From Diacronema lutheri (Eukaryota; Haptophyta; Pavlovophyceae; Pavlovales; Pavlovaceae): DNA of 64,000 nt. Below the pieces are notes generated by a model, which worked only from the letters and a program-made list of their open reading frames with translations, did not search any database and was not told the origin of the DNA. Shown one piece after another: positions 11,880-21,899 of this stretch (position 1 is its first letter; the number at the start of each line of letters is the position of its first letter). A program made the position numbers and the translations under genes. Location: positions 682,001 through 746,000 of the forward strand of contig JAGTXO010000015.1 of NCBI GenBank assembly GCA_019448385.1, written 5' to 3'.

Positions 11880-13029
11880 CTCCACGTCGAGCCGGCTGTA
11901 AACGAGCATGCTCGCACCACTTGCCCACGCCAGCGCGTCGGACTCAGGCACGTAGTAGATCTGCGCGGGCAACGCGCGTGCGTGCGGCAGGCGCGCGCGC
12001 GAGCTTTCAGGCCACGCGCGCGTGCCGCGCGGGAGGACGGGGCGGTTGCGGCTGCGCTCGACCGCCGGTCGCGGCACCGAGCGACCGTGCGCGCCGCCGC
12101 ACGTTGTAGTCGTCGCACGGAAGCCAAGCCTCGTTGCGGAGCACGATGGCGACAAGGTGCCCGCTCATCGGCCCCTCGCCCACGTGCACCACGCCGGCGA
12201 CGAGGAGGTGGTCGCGCCCGCCGAGTAGCAGCCGCGGCGCGCACACGAGCGCGCGGTTGTTCTTGCACTGCGAGCCATTGCCGCGCGTCGTGCGCGGCGC
12301 CTCGACAGCAATGCTGGCTGGCGTGAGCACGCCCGAGTGGCACGCGTTCGTGTGGCGATCCCGCGGCGGCCCAGCGGCGCCCCGCAGAGCGTGTGCAAGC
12401 GCGCGCGCCGCATCGCCGCCGACGCTGACGAGTACGGCGATGCCCTCGCCGGCCTCTGAAGGCACGGCGATCTGCTCGAGCACTGGCCCGACGCGTGTGT
12501 CGGCTTCGAAGGCCGCAGCGAGCCCGGGCACTCGGCCGAGCAGCAACCGGAAGAACTCAGCGGCATCCTGCGGCGTCCTTCGCGCGCCACGGCCCGAGAT
12601 GACGTCGATGACGGACACAAGACACAGCCGTGTCGGCGCCCTGGTGTCCTCGATCAGCGAGCCAACGTCCCGAAAACGCGCCCTCTCGACGCTGTTGGCA
12701 CGGCGCGAAGCGGAGCGAAGCACCGCACGGAGCACGTTCAGGGCGAAGAGCGATTGCATAAGGACGGTCGTGTAGCACGCGTTGCCCTCGTTTTTCGCGC
12801 CTGCGCCGCGCCGCGCAGCGCCGGGTGTGCGGGGTGCGCACGCACGGTTTGCGGCGGGATGGAGGGAGGCTGGCTGGGCGCGCGCCGAGCCCGGCAAGCC
12901 GTGCAGGCGCTCGCCACGCGGCACGCCGGGCACTCTCACCGGCCACATCGGGCCGTCAAACGCGTCTTCCACAGGCTGCCGACCGACAACGTAAAACTTG
13001 CTCAAGGCGCTGCGCCGTGCACGCGCCAT
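11880..13029 (-). CDS. USP-type ubiquitin hydrolase-like protein (partial or decaying)
   Basis: The minus strand carries the main landmarks of a USP (C19) domain in order: Cys box NEGNACYTTVLMQSL (Cys codon about 12777), the helix QDAAEFFRLLL (family: QDAxEF), and His box HVGEGPMSGHLVAIVL followed by WLPCDDYN. An intron 12102-11961 (GTGCGG...GCAG) follows, then the closing strand ASGASMLVYSRL, which matches the usual ASDAYxLFY. USPs cleave ubiquitin from proteins. The domain is short: no zinc-binding CxxC pairs are seen and the usual NLGNTCY is altered to NEGNACY, but Cys, His and Asp are kept. The frame runs on without a convincing stop into the GT repeat, and the 5' end is uncertain (ATG at 13029 or further up). 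Flanks are a LINE relic and a PIF1 relic, so it may be mobile-element cargo or a host gene in a transposon nest. Confidence 0.6.
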
Positions 13030-14539
13030 GCGCGCGCTGTTGCGGGCTGCGCAGCAGGGACGACGGGGGAATTGGCGAGCGAGGGTTGGGCGCAGATCAG
13101 CGTGGTGGCGCGGCGAGACGAGCGCGCGCCGGGCGTCTTGCGCGGAGGCGCCCCGCGCGAGGACGCGAGCCGCTTCTCGCACCGGACGGGCGCCCACGCG
13201 CAAGCCGGCTTTCGAGGGCTGGTGATTCGTGGCAGATGCCGCAAGGGACACATGGAATGATGCGTCGGCGGCGCGAGCGCGGGACGATCTTGCCCGGGCA
13301 ATTGTGCGCACGCTGCCAGCGCGCGTATGCGTGCGCATGCAGCGGGCGGCGCGCACGTTGCGCGTGACGGGGCGCCGAGCGGCACACCGGCGGGGACGCG
13401 CTCGCCGCTGCCGTGGCATCGTACGCTGCCTGCGTGCTGGCCCGCACGCACGTTGCCGGCGCGAGGGGACGGCGAGTGCGCCTCGGCCGAACAGGCGCGA
13501 ACGTTACGCCCGAGCGCGTGGCCGGGCCCCGCCGACTGCACGCAGCGCCGGCCCAGGCGCGCATCCGCCCGACGCGGATTTGGACGACGCATCGACCGGC
13601 ACGCCGAGCGTCTGCGCCCGCCTCGCGGCCGGTCGCGCCGGCGCCTCTTCGGCCCGAGGCCGCACGTGCGCCGCGCGCCGCTTCGGCGCGCGGCGCGGCG
13701 CTCCCGGAACGCGCATGGCACACGCGCGGTGCGCGGGCACGCCCGCAGCGCGCCATTCCAGCGCGAGCAGTTCGGCAAGCTTGCAGCGCGCGAGCAGCCG
13801 GGCATGTGCCGCGGACACACAGTTCGCTGTGTGCGCCGGCCGCGACGACACGGCGTAGCGGCGCGAGGCTGGCCGCCGGGGCCACGGGCGCACTGCCGTG
13901 GCGCGACGCCATGGTATGAGCATTAAATTCATCGGGGGGGGGGGGGGGGGGGCGTTGTGCGCGCTTGGCGCGCGAGTGGTGCGAGTGGCGGGCGAGCCTC
14001 GTCGCCCGCGGAGCCCGCCCCCGGCTCGGCGGCGCGCCGCTTGCTCGCCGGGTCGCGCACCGCCGTCGCCGCCGCTGCGCACTTGCCCAGCTTGCCGGCA
14101 GGCGGCAGGCGGCGACGACGGCGGCGGCTGCGGCTGCGGCGCGAGCGTGACGCCGGGCGGCGGCAGCGCCGACGGCACGCGCGCAGCGGCGACCCACGCG
14201 GCGGCGGGCAGCGCGCCAGCGTGAGGCCCCTGCGCGCCGGCCGCATTGGCGCCGCCCTGCGCGCCCTCGAAGGGCGCGCAGGTACGCGGGCCGGTCGCGC
14301 GGCGCGCGGTGCTGGCGAGCACCCGCCGGCTGCGCGTCGGCGCGAGCGGCGCGACGGGCGTCGCGCCGGCGGGTGCCGGCCAGCACCGCGCGCCGGCGGC
14401 GCGCCCGCCGCCAGCGCGCCGCCCGCCGCCGGCGCCGCGCGCGCCGTCCGCGCCCGCCGCCACCGCGCGCCGCCGCCGCGCATTCGCGCGCGGCGGCGAC
14501 GGCGGCCGCGGCGAGCGCCGCCGCCGCCGCCTCGCCACC
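13030..14539. other. Stretch between USP-like gene and PIF1 relic, no gene supported
   Basis: A minus-strand frame upstream of the USP-like gene stays open to 13419 and may hold its N-terminus, but nothing recognisable is encoded. A poly(G) run lies at about 13934-13951. The rest is Ala/Arg-rich shadow frames. Confidence 0.4.
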
Positions 14540-15850
14540 GCTGACCGCGCGGAGCACCTCTTTGAAGGTGACGCTGCGCGTCACGAGGTCCGGGCCGAGC
14601 GCAAAGCGGACGCGCGACGTGTGCCCGACGCGCGCAGCGGCCACGTAGAGCTGGCCGTGCGTGAAGCACGGCTCGGCGAGCCACACGCCCGCGCACCCGA
14701 GCGCTTGCCCCTGCGCCTCGTTACGCCGGCCGCACCGGGGAACTGGCGGCGCATCCGCACAAGCGCGAACGTGCCGTCGTCGGGCGAGTGGTGGTCGATG
14801 CGCGCGATGAGCACGGTGCTGTCGCGCCCGGCGGCCGCGCCGGGGCGTGCGCACTCGAGCAGCCGGCCGCCGGCGCGCACGCCGCGCACGATCAGCCGCG
14901 TGCCGCTGCACAGCTTCTCGCCGGGCGAGAGGTTGCGCAGCAGCATCACCACCATCCCGGGCTTCAGGTCGAGGACGCGGTGCGGCATCTGCGCGTGCTC
15001 GAGCGAGTCGAGGAATTCGACCGACGCCAGCGCGATCTGCTTGCCCGCCCCGTCGTCGCGCAGCTCGTCCGCCGACTCGCACCTCGCCGCCGCGCCCGGG
15101 AAGCGGCCGATCACCAGCCAGTTGATCCGCGCCACGTCCGTCTGCTTGGCGCAGAGCACCGCGCGGTCGCACAGCGAGCCGTCGTCGGTCCAACACGTCG
15201 CGCCGTGGACAAAGCCGTCACGAGCTCTGTCGGGTAGGCCGAGCCCACGCGGATGGGGACGCCGCCGACGGCCTCGGGCAGCTGCACGGGATCGAGCGGG
15301 AATGCGCCGGGCATGGCCCCGGCCGCCGGCACCGCCGCGGGAAAGGCGCCGTCGCCGGGGCTGCGCAGCAGCTTCGCCCACCCGCCCGCGCCGAGCGCGT
15401 CGCCCGTGTCGCGCGCCGCGCTCGAGGCGCGAAAGTTCTCGACCAAGGCGTGCGGCCGATCGTGCTGCCACGGCGCCGAGTACTTGAGGCAGGAGCGCAC
15501 GATCTGCGCGCGCGAGCCGCGCCGCACCACCGGCAAGCACTGGCGAAAGTCGCCGGCGAGCAGCAACGTCTTGCCGCCGAAGCGCTCGTCGACGCCCGTC
15601 ACGTCGCGCAAACACCGATCAGGCGAGTCGAGGTGGCACCGCGTCTGCATCGGCGCCTCGTCCCACACGATCATTCGCCGCGGCGGCCACGGAGCGCCCG
15701 CGCTCGGAGCGCGGCACGCCATTGAACGGCTTGCCCGTCTGAGTCGGCACCGCCGGGCACCTTGAAGGTCGAGTGGAAGGTGCGGCCGTCGGGCAGCAGC
15801 GTGGCGGCGACGCCCGAGGACGCGCCCAGCGTGGCGTCCAGGATGGCGAC
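14540..15850 (-). pseudogene. PIF1-like helicase relic, 5' truncated and frameshifted
   Basis: Three minus-strand frames together give most of a PIF1-family helicase. The first has ASSGVAATLLPDGRTFHSTF (motif Ia region), WDEAPM (motif II) and GGKTLLLAGDFRQCLPVV (motif III). The second has HRVLDLKPGMVVMLLRNL and GTRLIV. The third has EAQGQAL and THGQLYVAAARVGH (motif VI, normally YVALSRVG). The Walker A (GxxGTGKT) end is missing beyond 15850 and at least two frame changes are needed, so this looks dead. PIF1-like helicases of this type occur in Helitrons and as multicopy genes in protists; no Rep domain is seen, so a Helitron origin is only a possibility. Confidence 0.75.
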
Positions 15851-16007
15851 TGCGCCCGGGCCGTGACGCCGCGACGTCGTTCGGCTGCGTCACGGAGGAG
15901 CGCCATCCGTGCGCCACGGAGGAGCGGCAGGACCACGACGCGGCGTGACGCTGGACGACGCCATGCTGTCGAGGCGCCATGCTCTGAGCCGCCATGCTCT
16001 GAGGCGC

Positions 16008-16322
16008 CGCCGCTTTCTAAAAGGGTGTAGGGTGTAGGGTGTAGGATGCAAAACAAGCCCTCCCCACATTTGGGCCCGACGTCATTCCTTCTTTCGTCAC
16101 AGCGTCATTCCTCCTCCCCCCTATGGGACTTTCATAACCGTACGTATCCTACACCCTACACTATGTAAATACTTAGAGAATAGATCCATCCTACACTAAG
16201 TAAAAGTACTCGTATGTGAGTAACGTCACGGCTTCGAAGAAGGAATGACGTCGGGCCCAAATGTGGGGAGGGCTTGTTTTGCATCCTACACCCTACACCC
16301 TACACCCTTTTAGAAAGCGGCG
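16008..16322. repeat. Foldback element: perfect 86-bp inverted repeats around a 143-bp AT-richer loop
   Basis: The left arm 16008-16093 and the right arm 16237-16322 are exact reverse complements by eye. Each arm contains three tandem copies of the 7-mer GTGTAGG next to TTCTAAAAGG. The loop is much more AT-rich than its surroundings and has two partial copies of the TCCTACAC motif. No open frame of interest lies inside. It resembles a MITE or foldback transposon and sits between the truncated PIF1 relic and the 5'-truncated Copia element. Target-site duplications could not be settled by eye. Confidence 0.85.
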
Positions 16323-16734
16323 CCGAAGGTGGGAGGAAGCCACCCGTATGCGCGCGTTTGAACGTGCGCGGACGGCCGTTGGCTTCGCGCCCTTTCGCCC
16401 ACGGTTTGCGCGCCAACGGACCAGTCCTCCGCAGGCGCCGCGCATCGTCTCAGGGGCGGTCGGTGTGGTACGCCGCGCGCATCGTCAGCGCCGCGGCGTC
16501 GAGCTCGGCGAGCGAGGGCGCGTACGTGACGCCGCTCAGCACCTCGTCCGCGCCCGCCCTCGTCGCGCTCGCCGCCTCCGCAGTGCGCGCAGGCGGCTTC
16601 GTGACGGCACGCGAGGCCACGCCGCGCGCTGCAGGTGCCTTCGCGCGCTGCATCGTCTGTCTGCCGGTCCGACGCGCTCTGCTCTGAACGAACGGACGGC
16701 ACGCCCGACGAGATCTCGTCGCGTGCACGCTCGC
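16323..16734. other. Gap between foldback element and Copia element
   Basis: No gene, 5' LTR or primer-binding site was recognised here. The expected copy of the 3' LTR start (TGTTGGCATTGTG) is absent, which supports 5' truncation of the Copia element. Confidence 0.5.
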
Positions 16735-17179
16735 ACAACATGTACCCCCAGAACGTCTCCGAGCTGCTGCCCGACGAGATCTTCGGCGACGAGCTGCTCG
16801 TCGACCGGCACTACCGCGTGCGCATCCTTCAGCGCGTCGCCCGCCGCCGCGATGCGGCCGAGGCCAACTTTTGGCTCGACGGCGGGCCCGCCGACTCGGT
16901 CGTCGGCGCGTGCATGTGCGGCCGAATCTACGCGCTCAAGTGCATGGGCCGGCTCGTCCGCGGCGCCCGGATCCTCGCGCCGCTGCGCAAGAACGTCGCG
17001 CTCGCCACGCCGCGCGCACCTCATGGGCCACATGCTCCAGCGCATCGTCGGCGACAGCGGCGTCGCGCGGCTGCTGCAGCTGGTTGCAGCTCGTTCGCGA
17101 GGATCACGACACGCTCAACGCGGGCCTTGGACGCGGGCAAGAAGCCGGCGGGTCAGCAGCTCGTCGTCGGCAACAGTAG

Positions 17180-17759
17180 CGCGGTGACTTCCGACGCGAC
17201 CCAGCTGAGCGCGATCTTCTCGCTCTCGGCGTGGACGGCGCCGGCGGACGCGCTCCTCGCGGCGACGACGGCTGCGACCGGCCTGGACCGCCCGAAGCCG
17301 CGCATCGGCGGCGCGGGCGACGCGCTCATCGACTCAGGCTCGGAGAAGAACATCGTGCCGGCCGCGCTGCTCGTTAACTGCAAGCCGCTCGACGAGCCGC
17401 AGACGCTCGTTTTCGGCAACGGCACGCAGGAGACGGTCACGGTCGCCGGAGAGCTGCTGCTCTACCTCGACGAGGCCAGCGCCGCAAAGTCCGGCGGGAG
17501 GCCGTTCGTCGTGGTCAAGGCCTGGGGTTCCGACAAGGTGCCGATGCCGATCATCTCCGCGACCTGCCTCGCCGCCTCTGGCGTCAACATCACGTTCTCG
17601 CGCGACGGCCACTACGCGGACTTCCGCGCCGTCGGCGGCCCGCTCGTGCGCCTGGACGAGCAGGCCAAGATGAAGGTGTGGCTCGCGCGGACGGCTTCGA
17701 CCGCGCTCAAGTCCAACCCGGCGCTCGTCGCCGCCGTCGCGCAGCCACCGGGAAACTAA
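17180..17759 (+). pseudogene. Copia gag-protease segment
   Basis: The frame ends at TAA 17757-17759. It contains the aspartic protease signature ALIDSGSEKNIVPAALL (DSG in place of DTG/DSG), followed by LVFGNGTQETVTVAGEL and a hydrophobic strand, as in retroelement proteases that process the polyprotein. Upstream (16740-17170) coding-like pieces such as HMLQRIVGDSGVARLLQLV and REDHDTLNAGL lie in different frames, as expected for a decayed gag. Confidence 0.75.
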
Positions 17760-17982
17760 GTCGCCCGCCGGCCGGTCCAAGCGAGGAGGAGCTTCGGGTA
17801 TGGTCGATCAGAGCGGGCACAACGGACAAGAACCTCCTGCTGCGTACGATGGCGCGCGTCGGCGGGATGGCGGAACTCAAGAATGACGCGCTCGACGAGC
17901 AGTCGGCGGCGTCGATGGTCCGCAAGTCGTTCAAGGACGCGATGCCGACGGGCAGCTACCCGGGCGTGATCTTCCGTTCAGC

Positions 17983-20838
17983 GTGGACGGCCGTCGCCTC
18001 GGCTTCCGCTACGGGACGATCCTGGTCGACGGCTACTCGCGTCGGTGGCAAGTGTACGCACTGCGCACGCTGGCGGAGAGCGAGATCGCGCTCGCCCTGC
18101 AGTGGTACGCGCAGCTGTTGGGGACGGGGGCGATGCACATCTCCCACAGGATCCTCGGCTCGTCGTTCGGGCGACGCAGCATCCACACGGATGGCGGCAC
18201 TTCGTTGATGGCCGCATCTGTCGAGCGCGCGCTGGCGCAGCTCGGCTTCTCTTCGACGGTTACCTCCGCACCCGACTCGCCGAGTTCGAACGGGGTGGCG
18301 GAGCGCGCGATTCGTTCGCTCAAGGTCCGTCCGCGCGCGCTCATGACGCGCGCGGGCGGCATACCCATGCACGACTGGCACTTTGCGGCGTGGCATGCGG
18401 TGGCATCGCGCAACAGGCTCGCCTCGCAACGTATCGCGCAGGCGGGTGAGCGCGCCGAGTGGCGGTCGCCGGAGGAGCTCTTCTTCGGCGTGCCGGCTAC
18501 GTTCAAGCACCACGTGGCCTTCGGGGCCAGGTGCCGGGTGCTGCTGGTCGGGGCTCGCGCGCAGGCGCTGGGCACGCTCCGACAGCGCGCCGTGCTCGGG
18601 CGCGTCTACCTCTGGGGTGGGCACGGCCTGCAGGTCCGGGGCGTGTTTCGTTACGTCCTCGGCTATGTCGTCCGCTGCGACGACGGTACCCTTTTGTACT
18701 CACGCGATGTGTGGGTCGACGAGACGGACATCGTCGAGGGGGGGTTCTCATCGCTTGGCGCCGCACCGCAGCGGGCTGGCGTGGGGACGAGCGATGCTGC
18801 GCGCCGCACGCGCCAGCACGATTCGCTGCCGGAGGAGGCGCCCGATGGGCGGCTGCCTGCCGACGAGGAGCACGACTGGGCCGACACGCCCGACAGTGCG
18901 CGCGAGGATGAGGACGTCGACTTCGACGCTTCCGAGAGGCCATCGCACGAGGAGCACGACAGGGCTGACACGCCCGACAGTGCGAGCGAGGATGAGGACG
19001 TCGACTTCGACGCTTCCGTGAGGCCATCGCTGAGCACCGGAGCTGCGCCGACGCGCGAGCTACCGGGGATTGCGGCTGCGCCGATGCTCGGGCTGCCGTG
19101 GTTCGGGGCCTTGCCGAGGCGCGGGGTGCCCAAGAGAGCGGCTGCGCCGACGCGCGAGCTGCCCGAGAGAGCGGCTGCGCAAACGCGCGAGCTGCCCGAG
19201 AGTGCGGCTGCGCCGACGCGCGAGCTGCCGTGGTACGGGACTTCGCCGACGCGCGAGCTGCCGTACGAGTCGCCTTCCGGCCTGATCGGCGCGGACGACG
19301 ACGAGGGCGTGACCTCACCTGATGGTCACGCGCAGGGCGCGGACGTGACCTCACCCCAACGTGGTCGCGAGCTGCCGCGCGACGAGGCGGGCGTTGCTTA
19401 CCCCGTGCTCAGTCCGATTGCGAAGCCGCACGAGGACGTGTCGGGCGACGAGTCGGGCGCCAACTATGACGTGCTGGACGAGTCGCAGCAGCAGCTCGAC
19501 CTGTCGCACGACGTGGACCGCCGTGATCGCACTTCTCGGTCCAACCCGCAGCTGTTCCCTCGCGTCGCTGTCTGGAAGGCGCAGGACGTCGTCATCCCGA
19601 AGAACTACAAGCAGGCGATGCGCTCGCAGCAGGCGGAGCAGTGGCAAGCCGCCGTCCAGGAGCATCTCGCCGGGCATGAGCAGCTCGGCACCTTTGCGGA
19701 GGTGCTCGTGCCGCTCGGCACGTGGGCGCTCCCGAGCCAGTGGGTCTTTGCCCTCAAGGCCGACCCGGACGGCAAGGTCGAGCGCTTCAAGGCGCGCTCG
19801 GTCCTGATGGGCAACTTTCAGAGGCCCGGCGTGGACTTCCAGGAGGTCTTCTCGCCGACGATTCGGCCCGAGCAAGTTCGTCTGCTCATCGCGCTCGGGG
19901 CCAAGATGCAGACGGGCAAGGCGCAGCGATTCAAGGACGCGACCATCGGCTCGTTCGCCGTCATCACCAAGGGCGACGTCAAGGACGCGTACCTCAACTC
20001 GTCGCTCGACGAGGACGAGCGGCCGCTGCACAGTTTGCCCCAAGGCTACGTGACCAAGACGGTCGCGCCGTCCGGCTACAAGGTGGTCGGGCGGAGTCTC
20101 AAGGCGCACCCAGGCCTTCGGCAGTCGGGGCGCGCGTGGCATCGGCTGCACCGATCGTCGCTGCTGGCGCTCGGCTTCGCCGAGGCGCCGTCTGCCCCGT
20201 GCATCTACGTCAAGGAGACGGCACCGGGCGAGTACCTCATCGCAGGAGGGTTCGTGGACGACCTCATCTTCCTCAACCTGACGCGCTCGGCGCGCGCGAT
20301 CGAGGAGCTGGCCGCGAGCCTGCGGCCGCACTACGAGATCAAGCTGTCGGCGAGGCTCGACAAGTTCCTCGGTGCCATCTTTGAGACGTGGTCGGACGGC
20401 ATTTACATGCACCTCGGACCGTACGTCACCGGGCTGCTCGAACGCTTCGGAGCGACGACAGGACAACCGGCGCCGACGCCGGAGGTCGAGGCGCGATCGC
20501 TCGTGTCGTCAGACGACGACGACGACGAGCTGCTCTCGACGGAGGACAAGCTCATGTACCAGTCCATCACGGGAGGGCTGATGTTCGCGATGGTGACGCG
20601 CCGGCCCGATCTTGCGCACGCGGTGAACATGCTGGCGCGGCGGATGTCGAGGCCGAGGGCCGTCGACCTGCGCGCCGCACGTCGCGTGCTGCAGTACCTG
20701 CGCGGCACCGAGCAGCTCGGCTTGCTCTTCAAGTACGGAGAGCACGCCGAATGCGCGACGCTGCGCGCGTTCGCCGACGCGGACTGGGCCAACGACCCCG
20801 TGCAGCGCAAGTCCACGACCGGCTACATCGTGTTTTTT
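17983..20838 (+). pseudogene. Copia integrase and reverse transcriptase
   Basis: Integrase core: first Asp in ILVDGYSR (about 18019), second in IHTDGG (18184), Glu in SNGVAERAIRSL (about 18300), so the DDE triad is kept. A repetitive linker follows (18860-19330). Reverse transcriptase starts near 19560 with QWVFALKADPDGKVERFKAR, then GDVKDAYLNSSLDE and the catalytic box GGFVDDLIFL (20245-20275; FVDD in place of YVDD). RNase H begins with LRAFADADWANDP. The frame is then lost at a run of six T (20833-20838). The coding-like frame upstream of 17983 is shifted by one base, so the polyprotein cannot be made in one piece. Confidence 0.85.
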
Positions 20839-21229
20839 CAACGGTGCGCCGATCTCGTGGCACAGCGGCTTGCAGAGCACGATCTCGCTCAGCAGCTGCG
20901 AGGCGGAGTATGTCGCATTGAGCGAGTGCTGCCGAGAGGTCGACTACCTCCGGAGCATCATCGACTTCCTCCACCAGCCGTCGGAGTCGCCGACGGAGAT
21001 CTTTGAAGACAACCAGGGGACGATCGATCTCGTCAACAACCCGGTGCACCACCGGCGCACGAAGCACGTCGAGGTCAAGTACCACTACGTGCGCGACGCG
21101 CAGGAGAAGGGTCGGATCGTTGTGAGCAAGGTGCACACCTCGCTCAACCACGCCGACATCATGACGAAGGCCACAGACAACGCCACGTTCGCTCGCCACG
21201 TTACGAGCTTCATGGTTGCCCGCCGCTGA
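20839..21229 (+). pseudogene. Copia RNase H C-terminal part, in shifted frame
   Basis: After the T run the sense continues in another frame: NGAPISWHSGLQSTISLSSC, EAEYVALSECC, EDNQGTIDLVNNPVHH, TKHVEVKYHYVRD and HADIMTKA, ending in TGA at 21227-21229. These are the standard Copia RNase H landmarks. One T fewer in the run would rejoin the two parts. Confidence 0.85.
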
Positions 21230-21280
21230 GTGCGTTCTGCGCGCGCGCGCGCCGCACGCACGGTGCGCGTCGAGGGGGGG

Positions 21281-21855
21281 TGTTGGCATTGTGTCTGTGC
21301 TGCATGTGTGAGTGTGACAGCATGTCCGTGTGACACACACGACGGATCCCACTGGTGGCCAGCGAAACGTTTCGCTCGCGCCTTTTGGGCGATTCGGTGT
21401 CTGAACGAAGACGGAAAGAAACGAAGACCGCGCTCGGCCAGGCCGAGCACTAGGTGGCGCTCGACTCGCCTGGTCCGCCCATCGGGGACAGGGAGTCGGA
21501 GTGAGCCACTGCGTCGACAAGTTGATCGGGAAGTCTAGCACACGGTATGCCGCGGCTAGCTCCGTAGTGAAGGGTGTCCGACTCGCCGCGCCCTCCACGG
21601 GGTGCACGCGCACTCGGCGCGGTCCGGTCAGTCAGAGGGCCTCAGCTTGCGCGATGCCAGTTGCGATCCCCCCCGGAATCCGCCATTCTATTCGACTGGG
21701 CGTCGATCACCCGAGCCCTTCCGGTCGCCCGCATTCCGGGGTCGGACCCTCCGTCGGCCCGGCTCGGGCCCTCCGTCCGCCGCGCCCGCTCGACCCCGAA
21801 TTCTACTCAAATCGGCCGGTCAGGAGACCCGGGTCGTACTCTTAGCCTTACACTG
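21281..21855 (+). repeat. 3' LTR of the Copia element (start seen, end uncertain)
   Basis: It starts with TGTTGGCATTGTG directly after the polypurine tract and is clearly less GC-rich than the flanks. The second LTR is absent, so the end cannot be fixed; a CA near 21853 is one candidate. A TATATAG lies at 21880-21886, just before the 3' end of the convergent MFS gene. Confidence 0.5.
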
Positions 21856-21899
21856 GCCGGACCAGCCCGGACCGCGCCCTATATAGTGACCCCGCGCCG

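Larger units (their letters stand above)
16735..21280 (+). mobile_element. Ty1/Copia retrotransposon, 5' truncated and frameshifted
   Basis: Order of domains: degenerate gag-like part, aspartic protease, integrase, reverse transcriptase, RNase H, polypurine tract, LTR start. Integrase before reverse transcriptase defines the Copia (Pseudoviridae-like) order. No 5' LTR was found. Frames change near 17020-17160, near 17970 and at a T run at 20833-20838. The polypurine tract GTCGAGGGGGGG (ends 21280) lies directly before TGTTGG, the usual start of a Copia LTR. It is probably inactive. Confidence 0.9.

Noticed and set aside
8977-11901. 974-codon plus-strand open frame
   Set aside because: Only the part near 11057-11230 has recognisable sense. 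The rest is GC-driven openness crossed by poly(C) and a GT repeat.
20833-20838. Programmed ribosomal frameshift in the Copia element
   Set aside because: A +1 shift would be needed, the site lies late in RNase H, and other frame breaks show the element is decayed.
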